In this document: positions 1-5,892 of the stretch, one piece after another | Position numbering within the stretch: the first letter of the stretch is position 1 | How the letters are laid out: each line of letters starts with the position of its first letter | Assembly (NCBI GenBank): GCA_021806125.1 | Contig: JAJZYC010000093.1 | Span: 1-5,892, forward strand | Direction of reading: 5' to 3' | DNA: 5,892 nt | From: a bacterium | Lineage (GTDB): Bacteria; SZUA-79; Acidulodesulfobacterales; Acidulodesulfobacteraceae | Notes under the pieces: model-generated | What the model saw: only the letters and a program-made list of their open reading frames with translations | What the model was told of the DNA's origin: nothing | The model's database searches: none | Translations under genes and position numbers: made by a program

Positions 1-1
1 T

Positions 2-2398
2 AAAACAATACTCGATTCCATCCCAATAAAAAAGGGCGGCCGTTTTTTTAAATACTATAGAACTTTAAGCGAACAAAAAATCAAAGAAATTATGCTGAAG
101 GGGGGATATCCCGATGCAAAAATTGAAATAAAACGCATGGTATCAAGCAGTTCAAAAAAATATGCGGTGAATATCGATATTAATCCCGGCAGGCCAGTAT
201 TAGTTTCTAAGATATTCGTCAATTTTAAATTATATTATCCTAAAAAGACCGTAAATGAGCTTATCGGGAAATTAATTTCCAAACCTTTAAACCTTTATGA
301 ACTTCAAAAATTCAGAAAAAATATCTGGAATTTGTATAAAAGCAAAGGATATTTAAACGCCATTATAGAAAAACCGAAAACAGCTTATATTTCTAAATAT
401 AATGCTGTTATAACTTTCGATATCCACCCGGGCTATAAAATAATATTCCATTTTAAAGGAGTGAAGCCCCTGAAACAAAATTTTATCGAAGATTCGGTGC
501 TTGAAATAAAAAACGTGCTTATTTTCGATGAAGGGACGTTTAAAGCGTTTCAAAGAGTTTTAAAAGATTTTTTTAAAAAAGAAGGCTATTTTTTTGCGGA
601 AATTTCTTTTAAAGAAGAAAAAAACGAAGCCGCCAAAACTATTAACGTATATTATACGGTTAAAAAAGGGCATAAGGTGGAAATAAAGAGCATAGTTATT
701 AGCGGAAGCAAACCGGTCGGTAAAAAAACCATAATTTCGCTTATGGAAACCCGCGTAACGTCTCTCTTCAACAGGGAATATTTCTGCGAAAAAAGGCTTA
801 AAAACGATATGACAAATATCGAAAATTATTATAATAACGAAGGCTGGCTTTCCGCCGCCGTTTCTTATAAACTAAAATTTGCCGCCGATAAAAAAAGCGT
901 CTTTATTTCTTTAGATATAAATAAAGGAATACTGACTATCGTTAAAAATGTTTATATTCAAGGCCTTCCAGACTTTTTAAAAAAGAATAAAAAACTGACG
1001 GATTATTTTTTTAAAATGCAGAAACTGCCTTTTTATATAATTAAGGCTGAGAATGGAAAGAACCTGCTTTCTACCAAACTGGCGGATTCCGGTTTTGTTT
1101 TTTCTAAAGTAAAGCTGGATATTAAATATTCTAAAAATAAGAAATACGCGGTACTATATTATTACGTAGAAAGCGGTCCGAGGGTCCGTATAAAGAATAT
1201 CTTAATCATAGGAAATACCGTCACTAAAACATATTATATAAAGAGCCTTCTGCTTTTTAAAAAAGGGCAGTTTTACAGCCAGAAAAAAATAATAGATACG
1301 CAGAGCAGGCTTTATAAGGCGGGAATATTCAATTCCGTGAGCATTAAAGTAGATAATCCCGGAAATATAAAGCCCGATAAAAACATAACGGTCAGCGTGA
1401 AAGACGCGAAACCCTTAGATTTAAGCTTCGGCGCGGGCTACGGCACATATACGAGATATAAAGGCTTTATACAGCTTGAGAACAACAATCTTTTCGGCAC
1501 CGGCAAGTCTTTATCCGCGCGCTTTTCTAAAAGCGCGATATATACCAACCTTCTTTTAAACTATTACGACCGCGCCGTATATAATTACAGGGGGCTGGCT
1601 TTTAACGCTCAGGGACTCGATACGGATATAATTACCCTTAATTATACTATGCGTAAAGAAGGAGGCTCGGTTTCTCTTATAAGGAGGTTTAACGACCGGT
1701 TAAAGGGGCTTCTTTCTTACGGAATGTTTTACGACTATCTTTCGGGGTTGAATCAGGGTGTGCAAATAACGCCCAGAGATATCGGTTTTACAAGGATAAG
1801 CTCGGCTTCGGCTTCGGTTATATATAATTCTAAAAATAACATATTTAACCCTACATCCGGAAATCTGACGACGTTAAGATTTACATATTCGGATTTTTTA
1901 ATCGATTCGCAGGTTAATTTTTTTAAGATTTTTTTTCATACCGAAGAATACATACCTTTTATTTACGGCACTACTTTTTTGTACTCCGTGCGCTTCGGCT
2001 ATATAAGGCCTCTTTCGCCGACGGCCCAGGTGCCTATAAACGAAAGATTTTTTTTAGGCGGCAGAACGACGGTAAGAGGTTTCCCACAGGATTCTATCGG
2101 CGTCGTGAATCTTAATCCGTACAATTATCCGATAGGCGGGGACGTTATGGAAAATTATAATTTACAGCTTAATATTCCGGTTTATAATAATATTAATTTT
2201 TTTGTTTTTCAGGACGGAGGAAACGTATTTTTGAATACTCAGGATATAAGGCCGCTGGCATTGTATAAATCTGCCGGAGCGGGTATAATGTATCTGTCTC
2301 CTATAGGGCCTATAAGTTTTTCCTACGGTTTCATACTTACGAGAGAGCCTTACTGGCCGTCAGGAGGGGTTAATTTTACCGTAGGGACGTCGTTTTAA
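2..2398 (+). CDS. Omp85/BamA-TamA family outer-membrane protein assembly factor, 5'-truncated by window edge
   Basis: This protein sits in the outer membrane and, by family, folds and inserts beta-barrel proteins, with periplasmic POTRA domains receiving the clients. The frame is open from base 2 and reads as POTRA sequence before the ATG at base 92 (GRFF at in-window residues 13-16, then LSEQKI and GGYPDA), so base 92 is an internal methionine and the true start lies upstream. Counting from the codon at base 2, I see a partial POTRA (1-64), then full ones at about 65-146, 147-225, 226-311, 312-394 and 395-472, each ending near a G-[HYIP]-[KLR] turn. The barrel spans 473-798. It holds the L6 motif LGGRTTVRGF (685-694), the FQDGGNVF strand (736-743) and a terminal Phe, the usual Bam recognition signal. 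At least six POTRAs exceed the five of Escherichia coli BamA and three of TamA. It could be the housekeeping BamA or a paralogue; skp/lpxD-type neighbours are not visible. The cbiD gene follows after 40 bases without a terminator. Confidence 0.93.
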   Translation, partial: KTILDSIPIKKGGRFFKYYRTLSEQKIKEIMLKGGYPDAKIEIKRMVSSSSKKYAVNIDINPGRPVLVSKIFVNFKLYYPKKTVNELIGKLISKPLNLYELQKFRKNIWNLYKSKGYLNAIIEKPKTAYISKYNAVITFDIHPGYKIIFHFKGVKPLKQNFIEDSVLEIKNVLIFDEGTFKAFQRVLKDFFKKEGYFFAEISFKEEKNEAAKTINVYYTVKKGHKVEIKSIVISGSKPVGKKTIISLMETRVTSLFNREYFCEKRLKNDMTNIENYYNNEGWLSAAVSYKLKFAADKKSVFISLDINKGILTIVKNVYIQGLPDFLKKNKKLTDYFFKMQKLPFYIIKAENGKNLLSTKLADSGFVFSKVKLDIKYSKNKKYAVLYYYVESGPRVRIKNILIIGNTVTKTYYIKSLLLFKKGQFYSQKKIIDTQSRLYKAGIFNSVSIKVDNPGNIKPDKNITVSVKDAKPLDLSFGAGYGTYTRYKGFIQLENNNLFGTGKSLSARFSKSAIYTNLLLNYYDRAVYNYRGLAFNAQGLDTDIITLNYTMRKEGGSVSLIRRFNDRLKGLLSYGMFYDYLSGLNQGVQITPRDIGFTRISSASASVIYNSKNNIFNPTSGNLTTLRFTYSDFLIDSQVNFFKIFFHTEEYIPFIYGTTFLYSVRFGYIRPLSPTAQVPINERFFLGGRTTVRGFPQDSIGVVNLNPYNYPIGGDVMENYNLQLNIPVYNNINFFVFQDGGNVFLNTQDIRPLALYKSAGAGIMYLSPIGPISFSYGFILTREPYWPSGGVNFTVGTSF
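1518..1537 (+). repeat. Perfect 9-bp inverted repeat with 2-base centre inside the Omp85 barrel region
   Basis: CGCGCTTTT (1518-1526) and AAAAGCGCG (1529-1537) are exact reverse complements around CT. In RNA the inner A-U pairs would open to make a usable loop, leaving a short G-C rich stem. It codes for part of the first barrel strands (ARFSKSA) and no T-run follows. It could be chance, a protein-binding palindrome or a local mRNA structure; I cannot decide between these. Confidence 0.45.
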
Positions 2399-2402
2399 GC
2401 AT

Positions 2403-2432
2403 ATGGCTAAAGATAAAACAGTCCAAGAATAA
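2403..2432 (+). other. Nine-codon in-frame upstream mini-ORF before cbiD
   Basis: An ATG four bases after the Omp85 stop opens a nine-codon frame (MAKDKTVQE) that ends in TAA at 2430-2432, six bases before the cbiD start and in the same frame as it. No good Shine-Dalgarno sequence lies at proper distance; AGGG at about 2383-2386 is roughly 16 bases away. It may be a chance ORF, a relay for ribosomes reinitiating from the Omp85 gene, or the remnant of a longer cbiD N-terminus cut by a stop codon. Nothing proves that it is translated. Confidence 0.2.
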
Positions 2433-2438
2433 AAATAA

Positions 2439-3779
2439 ATGAGCGGCAAAATAAATCGGTCAGATATCGATATTAAAAGCGGGTTCAGAAAAGGGTTTTC
2501 TACCGGAAGCACTAGCGCCGCCGTTATAAAAGCGTCGATAAGGTATTATTTCGAGCCGGAAAAATTTTCAGATATAAAAATAAAAATGCCGGGCGGCGAA
2601 GAAGCTAATTTAAACATCTCCGAATTGGAAAAGTACCGTATGAACGAAAACGGAACGCCAGTTTCAAAAGCCTCTGCCGTTAAAGATTCGGGAAGCGACG
2701 AATACGACGTAACCGGCGGCATAAAAATATGCGCAGATTTTACCGCAATCAATAAAAACGATAAAAACGAAATCGCAGGGTTGAAAAAATATTATGAAAA
2801 GTTTTCCGTTTATAATATAATAAAATGTCCGCTGAAAGGCGGAACCGCCGCCTTGATACTAGCGGCGTCAAAAGGCGTAGGCAGGGCGACAAGGCCCGGC
2901 TTGCCGGTGAGAGCAGGCTATCCGGCAGTTAATCCCGTACCTTTTGCGATGATAGAGCTTGCCGCGGAAGAAGAGTTATGCTTTTGGATAAACAAGATAA
3001 ACAAGGATTCATCTGGTTCGGATTTATTAAATAATAAAATATTTATTTCAGTATTGTATATACCGGAAGGAGAGGAGACGGCAAAGAAGACATTAAACGG
3101 CAGGCTGGGCATAGAAGGCGGAATCAGCATATTGGGCACTACCGGCTATGTTATGCCGGTATCGGCTAAAGCATGGCTCGAAACGATAAAAGCGTCTTTA
3201 AATTTTTTATCAGAAAATAAGATAGATACCTGCGTTTATACTCCGGGAAGATACAGCGAAAAAATAGCTTTAAAAATAATTAAAAACCTGCCTCAGGAAA
3301 GTTTTATAGAAATAGGCGATTTTATAACGTATTCTATAAGAAAAGCAGTAAAAAAAGGCATAAAAAATATTATTTTAGCAGGCCAGTTCGGAAAGATTAT
3401 AAAGATAGCGCAGGGCGCAAGAAACACGAACGCAAAATACAGCAGGCTAAATTTAAATTTTCTCGGAGAAACGGCTAAAAAAACGGTTGGAAGCATATGC
3501 GGCGGAGAAGGCAAAGGCGGAAGCAAGGGCGGGGGCCGGCCGGATGAACGCATATATAACCTTATCGTTAATTCGAATACTTCAAGGGAGGCTTTTAGCC
3601 ATATAACTTCCGACGAGTTTAAAATTTATTCCGATATTATTTTTGAAACTATATTAAACATTGCGGCGGAAAATTTAGCTAAAACTGCGGGAGAAGGCGT
3701 AAATATAGAGATTATTCTTATATCTTACGGGGGTAGCGCCGTAAAAAGAACGGCGCTTAAAGCAGTTAAGCCGGATTAA
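2439..3779 (+). CDS. cbiD: Cobalt-precorrin-5B (C1)-methyltransferase CbiD
   Basis: CbiD is the cytoplasmic SAM-dependent enzyme that methylates C1 of cobalt-precorrin-5B to give cobalt-precorrin-6A in anaerobic corrin synthesis. Family landmarks run in order: GFSTGSTSAAV (19-29; usual form GYTTGTCAAAA), KDSGSDEYDVTGG (82-94; usually KDAGDDPDVT[HN]G), GVGRATRPGLPV (146-157), PAVNPVPFAMI (162-172), EGEETAKKTLNGRLGIEGGISILGTTG (210-236, split across a very conserved core) and GQFGKIIKIAQG (315-326). At 446 residues it is longer than the usual 350-380. The extra length lies mainly in a Lys/Asn-rich stretch at about 103-131, a polar piece at 188-200 and a glycine-rich stretch at 355-367. The usual THS after the GK motif reads TNA (330-332). 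The start at 2439 lies 40 bases after the Omp85 stop with only a weak purine-rich ribosome site (AAGAA), so coupling to upstream translation is likely. I am sure of the family; full activity is inferred. Confidence 0.93.
   Translation: MSGKINRSDIDIKSGFRKGFSTGSTSAAVIKASIRYYFEPEKFSDIKIKMPGGEEANLNISELEKYRMNENGTPVSKASAVKDSGSDEYDVTGGIKICADFTAINKNDKNEIAGLKKYYEKFSVYNIIKCPLKGGTAALILAASKGVGRATRPGLPVRAGYPAVNPVPFAMIELAAEEELCFWINKINKDSSGSDLLNNKIFISVLYIPEGEETAKKTLNGRLGIEGGISILGTTGYVMPVSAKAWLETIKASLNFLSENKIDTCVYTPGRYSEKIALKIIKNLPQESFIEIGDFITYSIRKAVKKGIKNIILAGQFGKIIKIAQGARNTNAKYSRLNLNFLGETAKKTVGSICGGEGKGGSKGGGRPDERIYNLIVNSNTSREAFSHITSDEFKIYSDIIFETILNIAAENLAKTAGEGVNIEIILISYGGSAVKRTALKAVKPD
3735..3757 (+). 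repeat. Perfect inverted repeat (8-bp arms, 7-base loop) near the 3' end of cbiD
   Basis: AGCGCCGT (3735-3742) and ACGGCGCT (3750-3757) are exact reverse complements around the loop AAAAAGA. The stem has six G-C pairs out of eight, so the RNA hairpin should be stable in this AT-rich context. It lies inside cbiD, about 20 bases before the stop and 44 bases before the cbiET ribosome-binding site. No T-run follows on either strand, so it is not an intrinsic terminator. It might slow ribosomes, shield mRNA or be chance. Confidence 0.55.
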
Positions 3780-3802
3780 GGCGCGGCATTAAGATATAAC
3801 AA

Positions 3803-3808
3803 AGGAGG
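3803..3808 (+). promoter_or_regulatory. Strong Shine-Dalgarno sequence of cbiET
   Basis: AGGAGG is the clearest ribosome-binding site in the window. Its last base is 15 bases from the ATG at 3824, longer than the usual 5-9. A nearer ATG at 3809 directly abuts the site and opens only a four-codon frame (ATG AAA ACT TTA TAA) that ends immediately before the cbiET ATG. The site therefore supports 3824 as the start, but with odd spacing. Confidence 0.7.
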
Positions 3809-3823
3809 ATGAAAACTTTATAA
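3809..3823 (+). other. Four-codon mini-ORF abutting the cbiET start codon
   Basis: ATG AAA ACT TTA TAA is in frame with cbiET and its stop is directly followed by the cbiET ATG. The Shine-Dalgarno sequence touches its ATG with no spacer, too close for normal initiation. It may be chance, or a tiny leader from which ribosomes reinitiate at 3824. It is reported because it is the second such in-frame upstream ORF in this cluster. Confidence 0.2.
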
Positions 3824-5398
3824 ATGGCAAAAAAAGTTCATATACTGGGAGTATCTCCCTGTTTTTTAGAAGCGGCAAAAAAACAAATCCTGGATTTATT
3901 TACCGATAAAAAAAACCGGCTCGACGCCGTCTTTGCAAAAAAAGAAGATTTAAGCCTGCTTTTATGGGTAAGAGAACAGATTTCTTCCATAAATAAAAGC
4001 ATAATATTCGAAAACAACGGAAACATAACGCGTTTAAATAATGCCGCAATATTTTACGACAGCAAAATAAAATTTATAACCGATTACATAAAAGGGAGCC
4101 TCGGTAAAAAGAATATCTTAATTCTGGCGGACGGAGACCCTAATTTTTTCGGTATAGGCGGAACGATATTAAGCCTCTTAAAAGAAAACGAAAAAAGATT
4201 TATAGAAATTTATCCCGCAGTCAATTTTATGCAGGCAGGTTTTTCCAAATTAAAAATCCCAATGTCCGAAGCCTTAATAATAAGCCTGCACGGAAGGGAT
4301 TTCAAAAATATATACGAAGCTTTATACTCCGGAAAGCCTGCAATAGGGATATACACCGACGATGTAAATACCCCTAATAAAATATATACCGAACTAGAGG
4401 AAAGCGGTTTTTTAGAAAAATTCGAGTTTTACGCTCTGACCGAATTATGCACTAAAAATGAAAAAATTTATAAAAGCTTTACAAAAGAAATTTTAGAAGA
4501 TATAAGCGGTAAAAAAAATATAGTCGTATTAACCGGTAAAAATAAAAAAAATGCCGATTCGGCTGCCGGCGGCGAACTTAAGAGCATCGTCTTAGGGATA
4601 GATGACGATAAATATATTCACGCGGCGGGAGAACCGACCAAAAAAGAAATCAGGTCGGTAAGCCTGTCTTTAATGGATTTGAAAGCCGATTCGGTAATTA
4701 TCGACGCCGGGTGCGGCAGCGGAAGCATAAGCATAGAAGCGTCCGCGATAGCGCATAAAGGATTCGTTTATTCAATAGATAAAAATAAATTTAAGATAGA
4801 CAATCTTAAAAATAATATAAAGAGATTCGGAAGGCATAATATCGAACCTATTTTAGGCGAACTTCCAGAAGCAATGAAACATGCGGTAAAAGCGGGACAG
4901 GCGGATTCGATATTTATAGGCGGAGGAGGGAGCAAGGATTTAAGAAAGATTTTAAAAGAATCCCTTCATATTTTAAAGAATAGAGGTGCGATAGTTATTA
5001 ACGTTATAACGATAGATTCGTTAAACGCCGTTTTGACGTTTATTAAAGATTACGGTTTAAAAGAAGACGGCAATATAGAAATAAAATACGAAATTATTTC
5101 CGTTAACGTTTCGAGATTGAAATCCGTTAAGGAAGATTCATATTTTCAGGCACTGAACCAGATATATATAGTTAAGATCATAAAGTCTCTTAAGACTCCT
5201 AATCCAAAAACAAATACGAAAACTTCCACCTCCGCCAGCGGCAGAGCACTTACTTTCAAAATAGAACGGGAACATAATGCGGATATACCAAACGTGAAAA
5301 TAAGAAATAAAACTATTGAAACCGGTAAAAAAGAAAATGCGGAAAATTCTCATGACGATATAAATATAGAAAGTCCGGGGAAAACCGAAAATGATTGA
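3824..5398 (+). CDS. cbiET: Bifunctional cobalt-precorrin C5-methyltransferase / C15-methyltransferase (decarboxylating), CbiE-CbiT fusion
   Basis: This cytoplasmic fusion covers two consecutive late methylation steps: the CbiT half methylates C15 and removes the C12 acetate carboxyl, and the CbiE half methylates C5, giving cobalt-precorrin-8. The N-terminal CbiE domain (about 4-235) has the tetrapyrrole methylase pattern: HILGV (6-10), ADGDPNFFGIGG (102-113; usual SGDPLFYGIG), PAVNFMQ (131-137; usual PG[IV]SS) and the CbiE-specific SLHGRD (154-159). The C-terminal CbiT domain (about 262-455) has GEPTKKEIR (269-277), the SAM-binding DAGCGSGSISIE (294-305), GELPEA (345-350) and FIGGGGS (364-370). 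Both active domains look intact, although the CbiE N-terminal loop (GVSPCF) lacks the usual GPG. Residues 456-524 form a polar, low-complexity tail rich in Lys, Asn, Thr, Ser and Glu, with no recognised domain, making the protein longer than the usual 400 or so. The gene starts 44 bases after cbiD behind AGGAGG and overlaps cbiL by 8 bases. Confidence 0.94.
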   Translation: MAKKVHILGVSPCFLEAAKKQILDLFTDKKNRLDAVFAKKEDLSLLLWVREQISSINKSIIFENNGNITRLNNAAIFYDSKIKFITDYIKGSLGKKNILILADGDPNFFGIGGTILSLLKENEKRFIEIYPAVNFMQAGFSKLKIPMSEALIISLHGRDFKNIYEALYSGKPAIGIYTDDVNTPNKIYTELEESGFLEKFEFYALTELCTKNEKIYKSFTKEILEDISGKKNIVVLTGKNKKNADSAAGGELKSIVLGIDDDKYIHAAGEPTKKEIRSVSLSLMDLKADSVIIDAGCGSGSISIEASAIAHKGFVYSIDKNKFKIDNLKNNIKRFGRHNIEPILGELPEAMKHAVKAGQADSIFIGGGGSKDLRKILKESLHILKNRGAIVINVITIDSLNAVLTFIKDYGLKEDGNIEIKYEIISVNVSRLKSVKEDSYFQALNQIYIVKIIKSLKTPNPKTNTKTSTSASGRALTFKIEREHNADIPNVKIRNKTIETGKKENAENSHDDINIESPGKTEND

Positions 5399-5892
5399 AA
5401 AAGAATTATTTATCGTAGGAGTAGGTCCCGGAGACCCTGAACTGATAACGGTAAAGGCGGTTAATGCGCTCATCAAAAGCGATTTTATATTTTATCCAGA
5501 CGTTTGCGGAGGGAAAAATAGAATAGCTTACGATGTTATAAAAAGTGCCCTTAAATTTGCCGGAATATCGGATTTTCCCGAAAACAGGCTTATTCCTTTA
5601 GAAGTAGAAATGAAACTCTCAAAGGGAAGAAATAAAGATTTATATGGGGAAAATGCCGTTAAAATAATAGAAAAGCTCAAAGACGGCGTCTGTTCTTACG
5701 TTACGCTGGGCGACCCTATGTTTTACAGCACATACTGGGGACTGCACAATGCTATGCAGGAAGTTTTAAATCGCGAGGAAAACGGAATTAGCATAAAAAT
5801 AGTAAACGGCATTTCTTCTTTTCATTATTCTTTAGGATTAATAGGAGAACCTTATATTATTAAAAACAGTTCGGTTTTAATATCGGTTCCAG
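5391..5892 (+). CDS. cbiL: Cobalt-factor II / cobalt-precorrin-2 C20-methyltransferase CbiL, 3'-truncated by window edge
   Basis: CbiL is the SAM-dependent methylase that adds the C20 methyl group early in the anaerobic corrin branch, upstream of the steps done by CbiD and CbiET. The frame is open from the ATG at 5391 to the window end, giving 167 residues of an expected 220-250. It begins with the class III tetrapyrrole methylase signature VGVGPGDPELIT (9-20), followed by KAVNALIKSDFIFYP. The second signature, VTLGDPMFYSTY (104-115), is in the form typical of CbiL/CobI rather than CbiF, CbiH or CobA. The third, GISSFHYSLGLIGEP (140-154), is near the C20-methylase form, but Pro before Gly is Asn (139). 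The ATG lies inside the end of cbiET (8-base overlap), with a weak GGGG at 5377-5380 as ribosome site, so translational coupling is likely. The exact paralogue assignment rests on motif form, since the C-terminus is missing. Confidence 0.88.
   Translation, partial: MIEKELFIVGVGPGDPELITVKAVNALIKSDFIFYPDVCGGKNRIAYDVIKSALKFAGISDFPENRLIPLEVEMKLSKGRNKDLYGENAVKIIEKLKDGVCSYVTLGDPMFYSTYWGLHNAMQEVLNREENGISIKIVNGISSFHYSLGLIGEPYIIKNSSVLISVP

Noticed and set aside
2225..2300. Possible promoter within the Omp85 3' end (TTGAAT, TATAAG, TATAAA elements)
   Set aside because: No pair of elements has acceptable 16-18 base spacing, and such hexamers are common by chance in AT-rich DNA.
2361..2370. AGGAGG-like ribosome site for cbiD or the mini-ORF
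   Set aside because: It lies more than 30 bases from either ATG, within the Omp85 coding sequence, so it is too far to direct initiation there.
3293..3553. 86-residue minus-strand ORF with proline-rich start and hydrophobic tail
   Set aside because: The proline-rich start is the reverse complement of the glycine-rich CbiD stretch; the plus-strand CbiD match is convincing.
3735..3757. Intrinsic terminator between cbiD and cbiET
   Set aside because: The hairpin is real but no T-run follows on either strand, and it sits inside the coding sequence.
1193..4125. Shared AAGAATATCTTAAT string in the Omp85 gene and cbiET
   Set aside because: Both copies encode the same short KNILI strand with common AT-rich codons; there is no longer flanking similarity, so it looks like chance.
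5138..5476. 112-residue minus-strand ORF across the cbiET end and cbiL start
   Set aside because: It lies opposite two well-supported overlapping genes, has no recognisable domain and reads as low-complexity Phe/Ile/Gly sequence from the reverse complement.

Overview
The window carries four same-strand coding regions packed almost end to end: the 3' part of an Omp85-family outer-membrane assembly protein, then three genes of the anaerobic (early cobalt insertion) cobalamin pathway in the order cbiD, cbiET (a CbiE-CbiT fusion) and the start of cbiL. Both outer genes run off the window. The only non-coding DNA between genes is 40 bases before cbiD and 44 bases before cbiET, and cbiET overlaps cbiL by 8 bases. 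No stretch over 300 bases lacks a gene. I see no tRNA, rRNA, CRISPR array, insertion sequence, convincing promoter, cobalamin riboswitch or intrinsic terminator.

The organism is a diderm (Gram-negative type) bacterium, because it encodes an Omp85 barrel with POTRA domains and a terminal phenylalanine. It is AT-rich, with heavy use of ATA (Ile), AAA (Lys) and AGA/AGG (Arg), and it makes corrinoids by the Cbi route typical of anaerobes. An AT-rich deltaproteobacterial-type anaerobe (for example something like the uncultured Acidulodesulfobacterales) would fit, but this is only a guess; the sequence does not fix the lineage.

Region by region: bases 1-2398 encode at least six POTRA repeats (the first cut by the window edge) followed by a 16-stranded-type barrel domain. 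Bases 2439-3779 encode CbiD (C1 methylation and ring contraction step), longer than usual and with altered family motifs. Bases 3824-5398 encode CbiE (C5 methylation) fused to CbiT (C15 methylation and C12 decarboxylation), with a hydrophilic tail of about 70 residues. Bases 5391-5892 encode the first 167 residues of CbiL (C20 methylation).

The three Cbi proteins supply four of the methylation activities that convert cobalt-factor II or cobalt-precorrin-2 towards cobyrinic acid, and they are arranged for co-transcription and translational coupling. The Omp85 gene is not known to take part in cobalamin synthesis. Its tight spacing suggests shared transcription, not necessarily shared function. 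I found no clear sign of a wholly new system; the points worth a second look are the divergent motifs and insertions in the Cbi proteins, the POTRA-rich Omp85 protein beside them, two tiny in-frame upstream ORFs, and two perfect short hairpins inside coding sequence.
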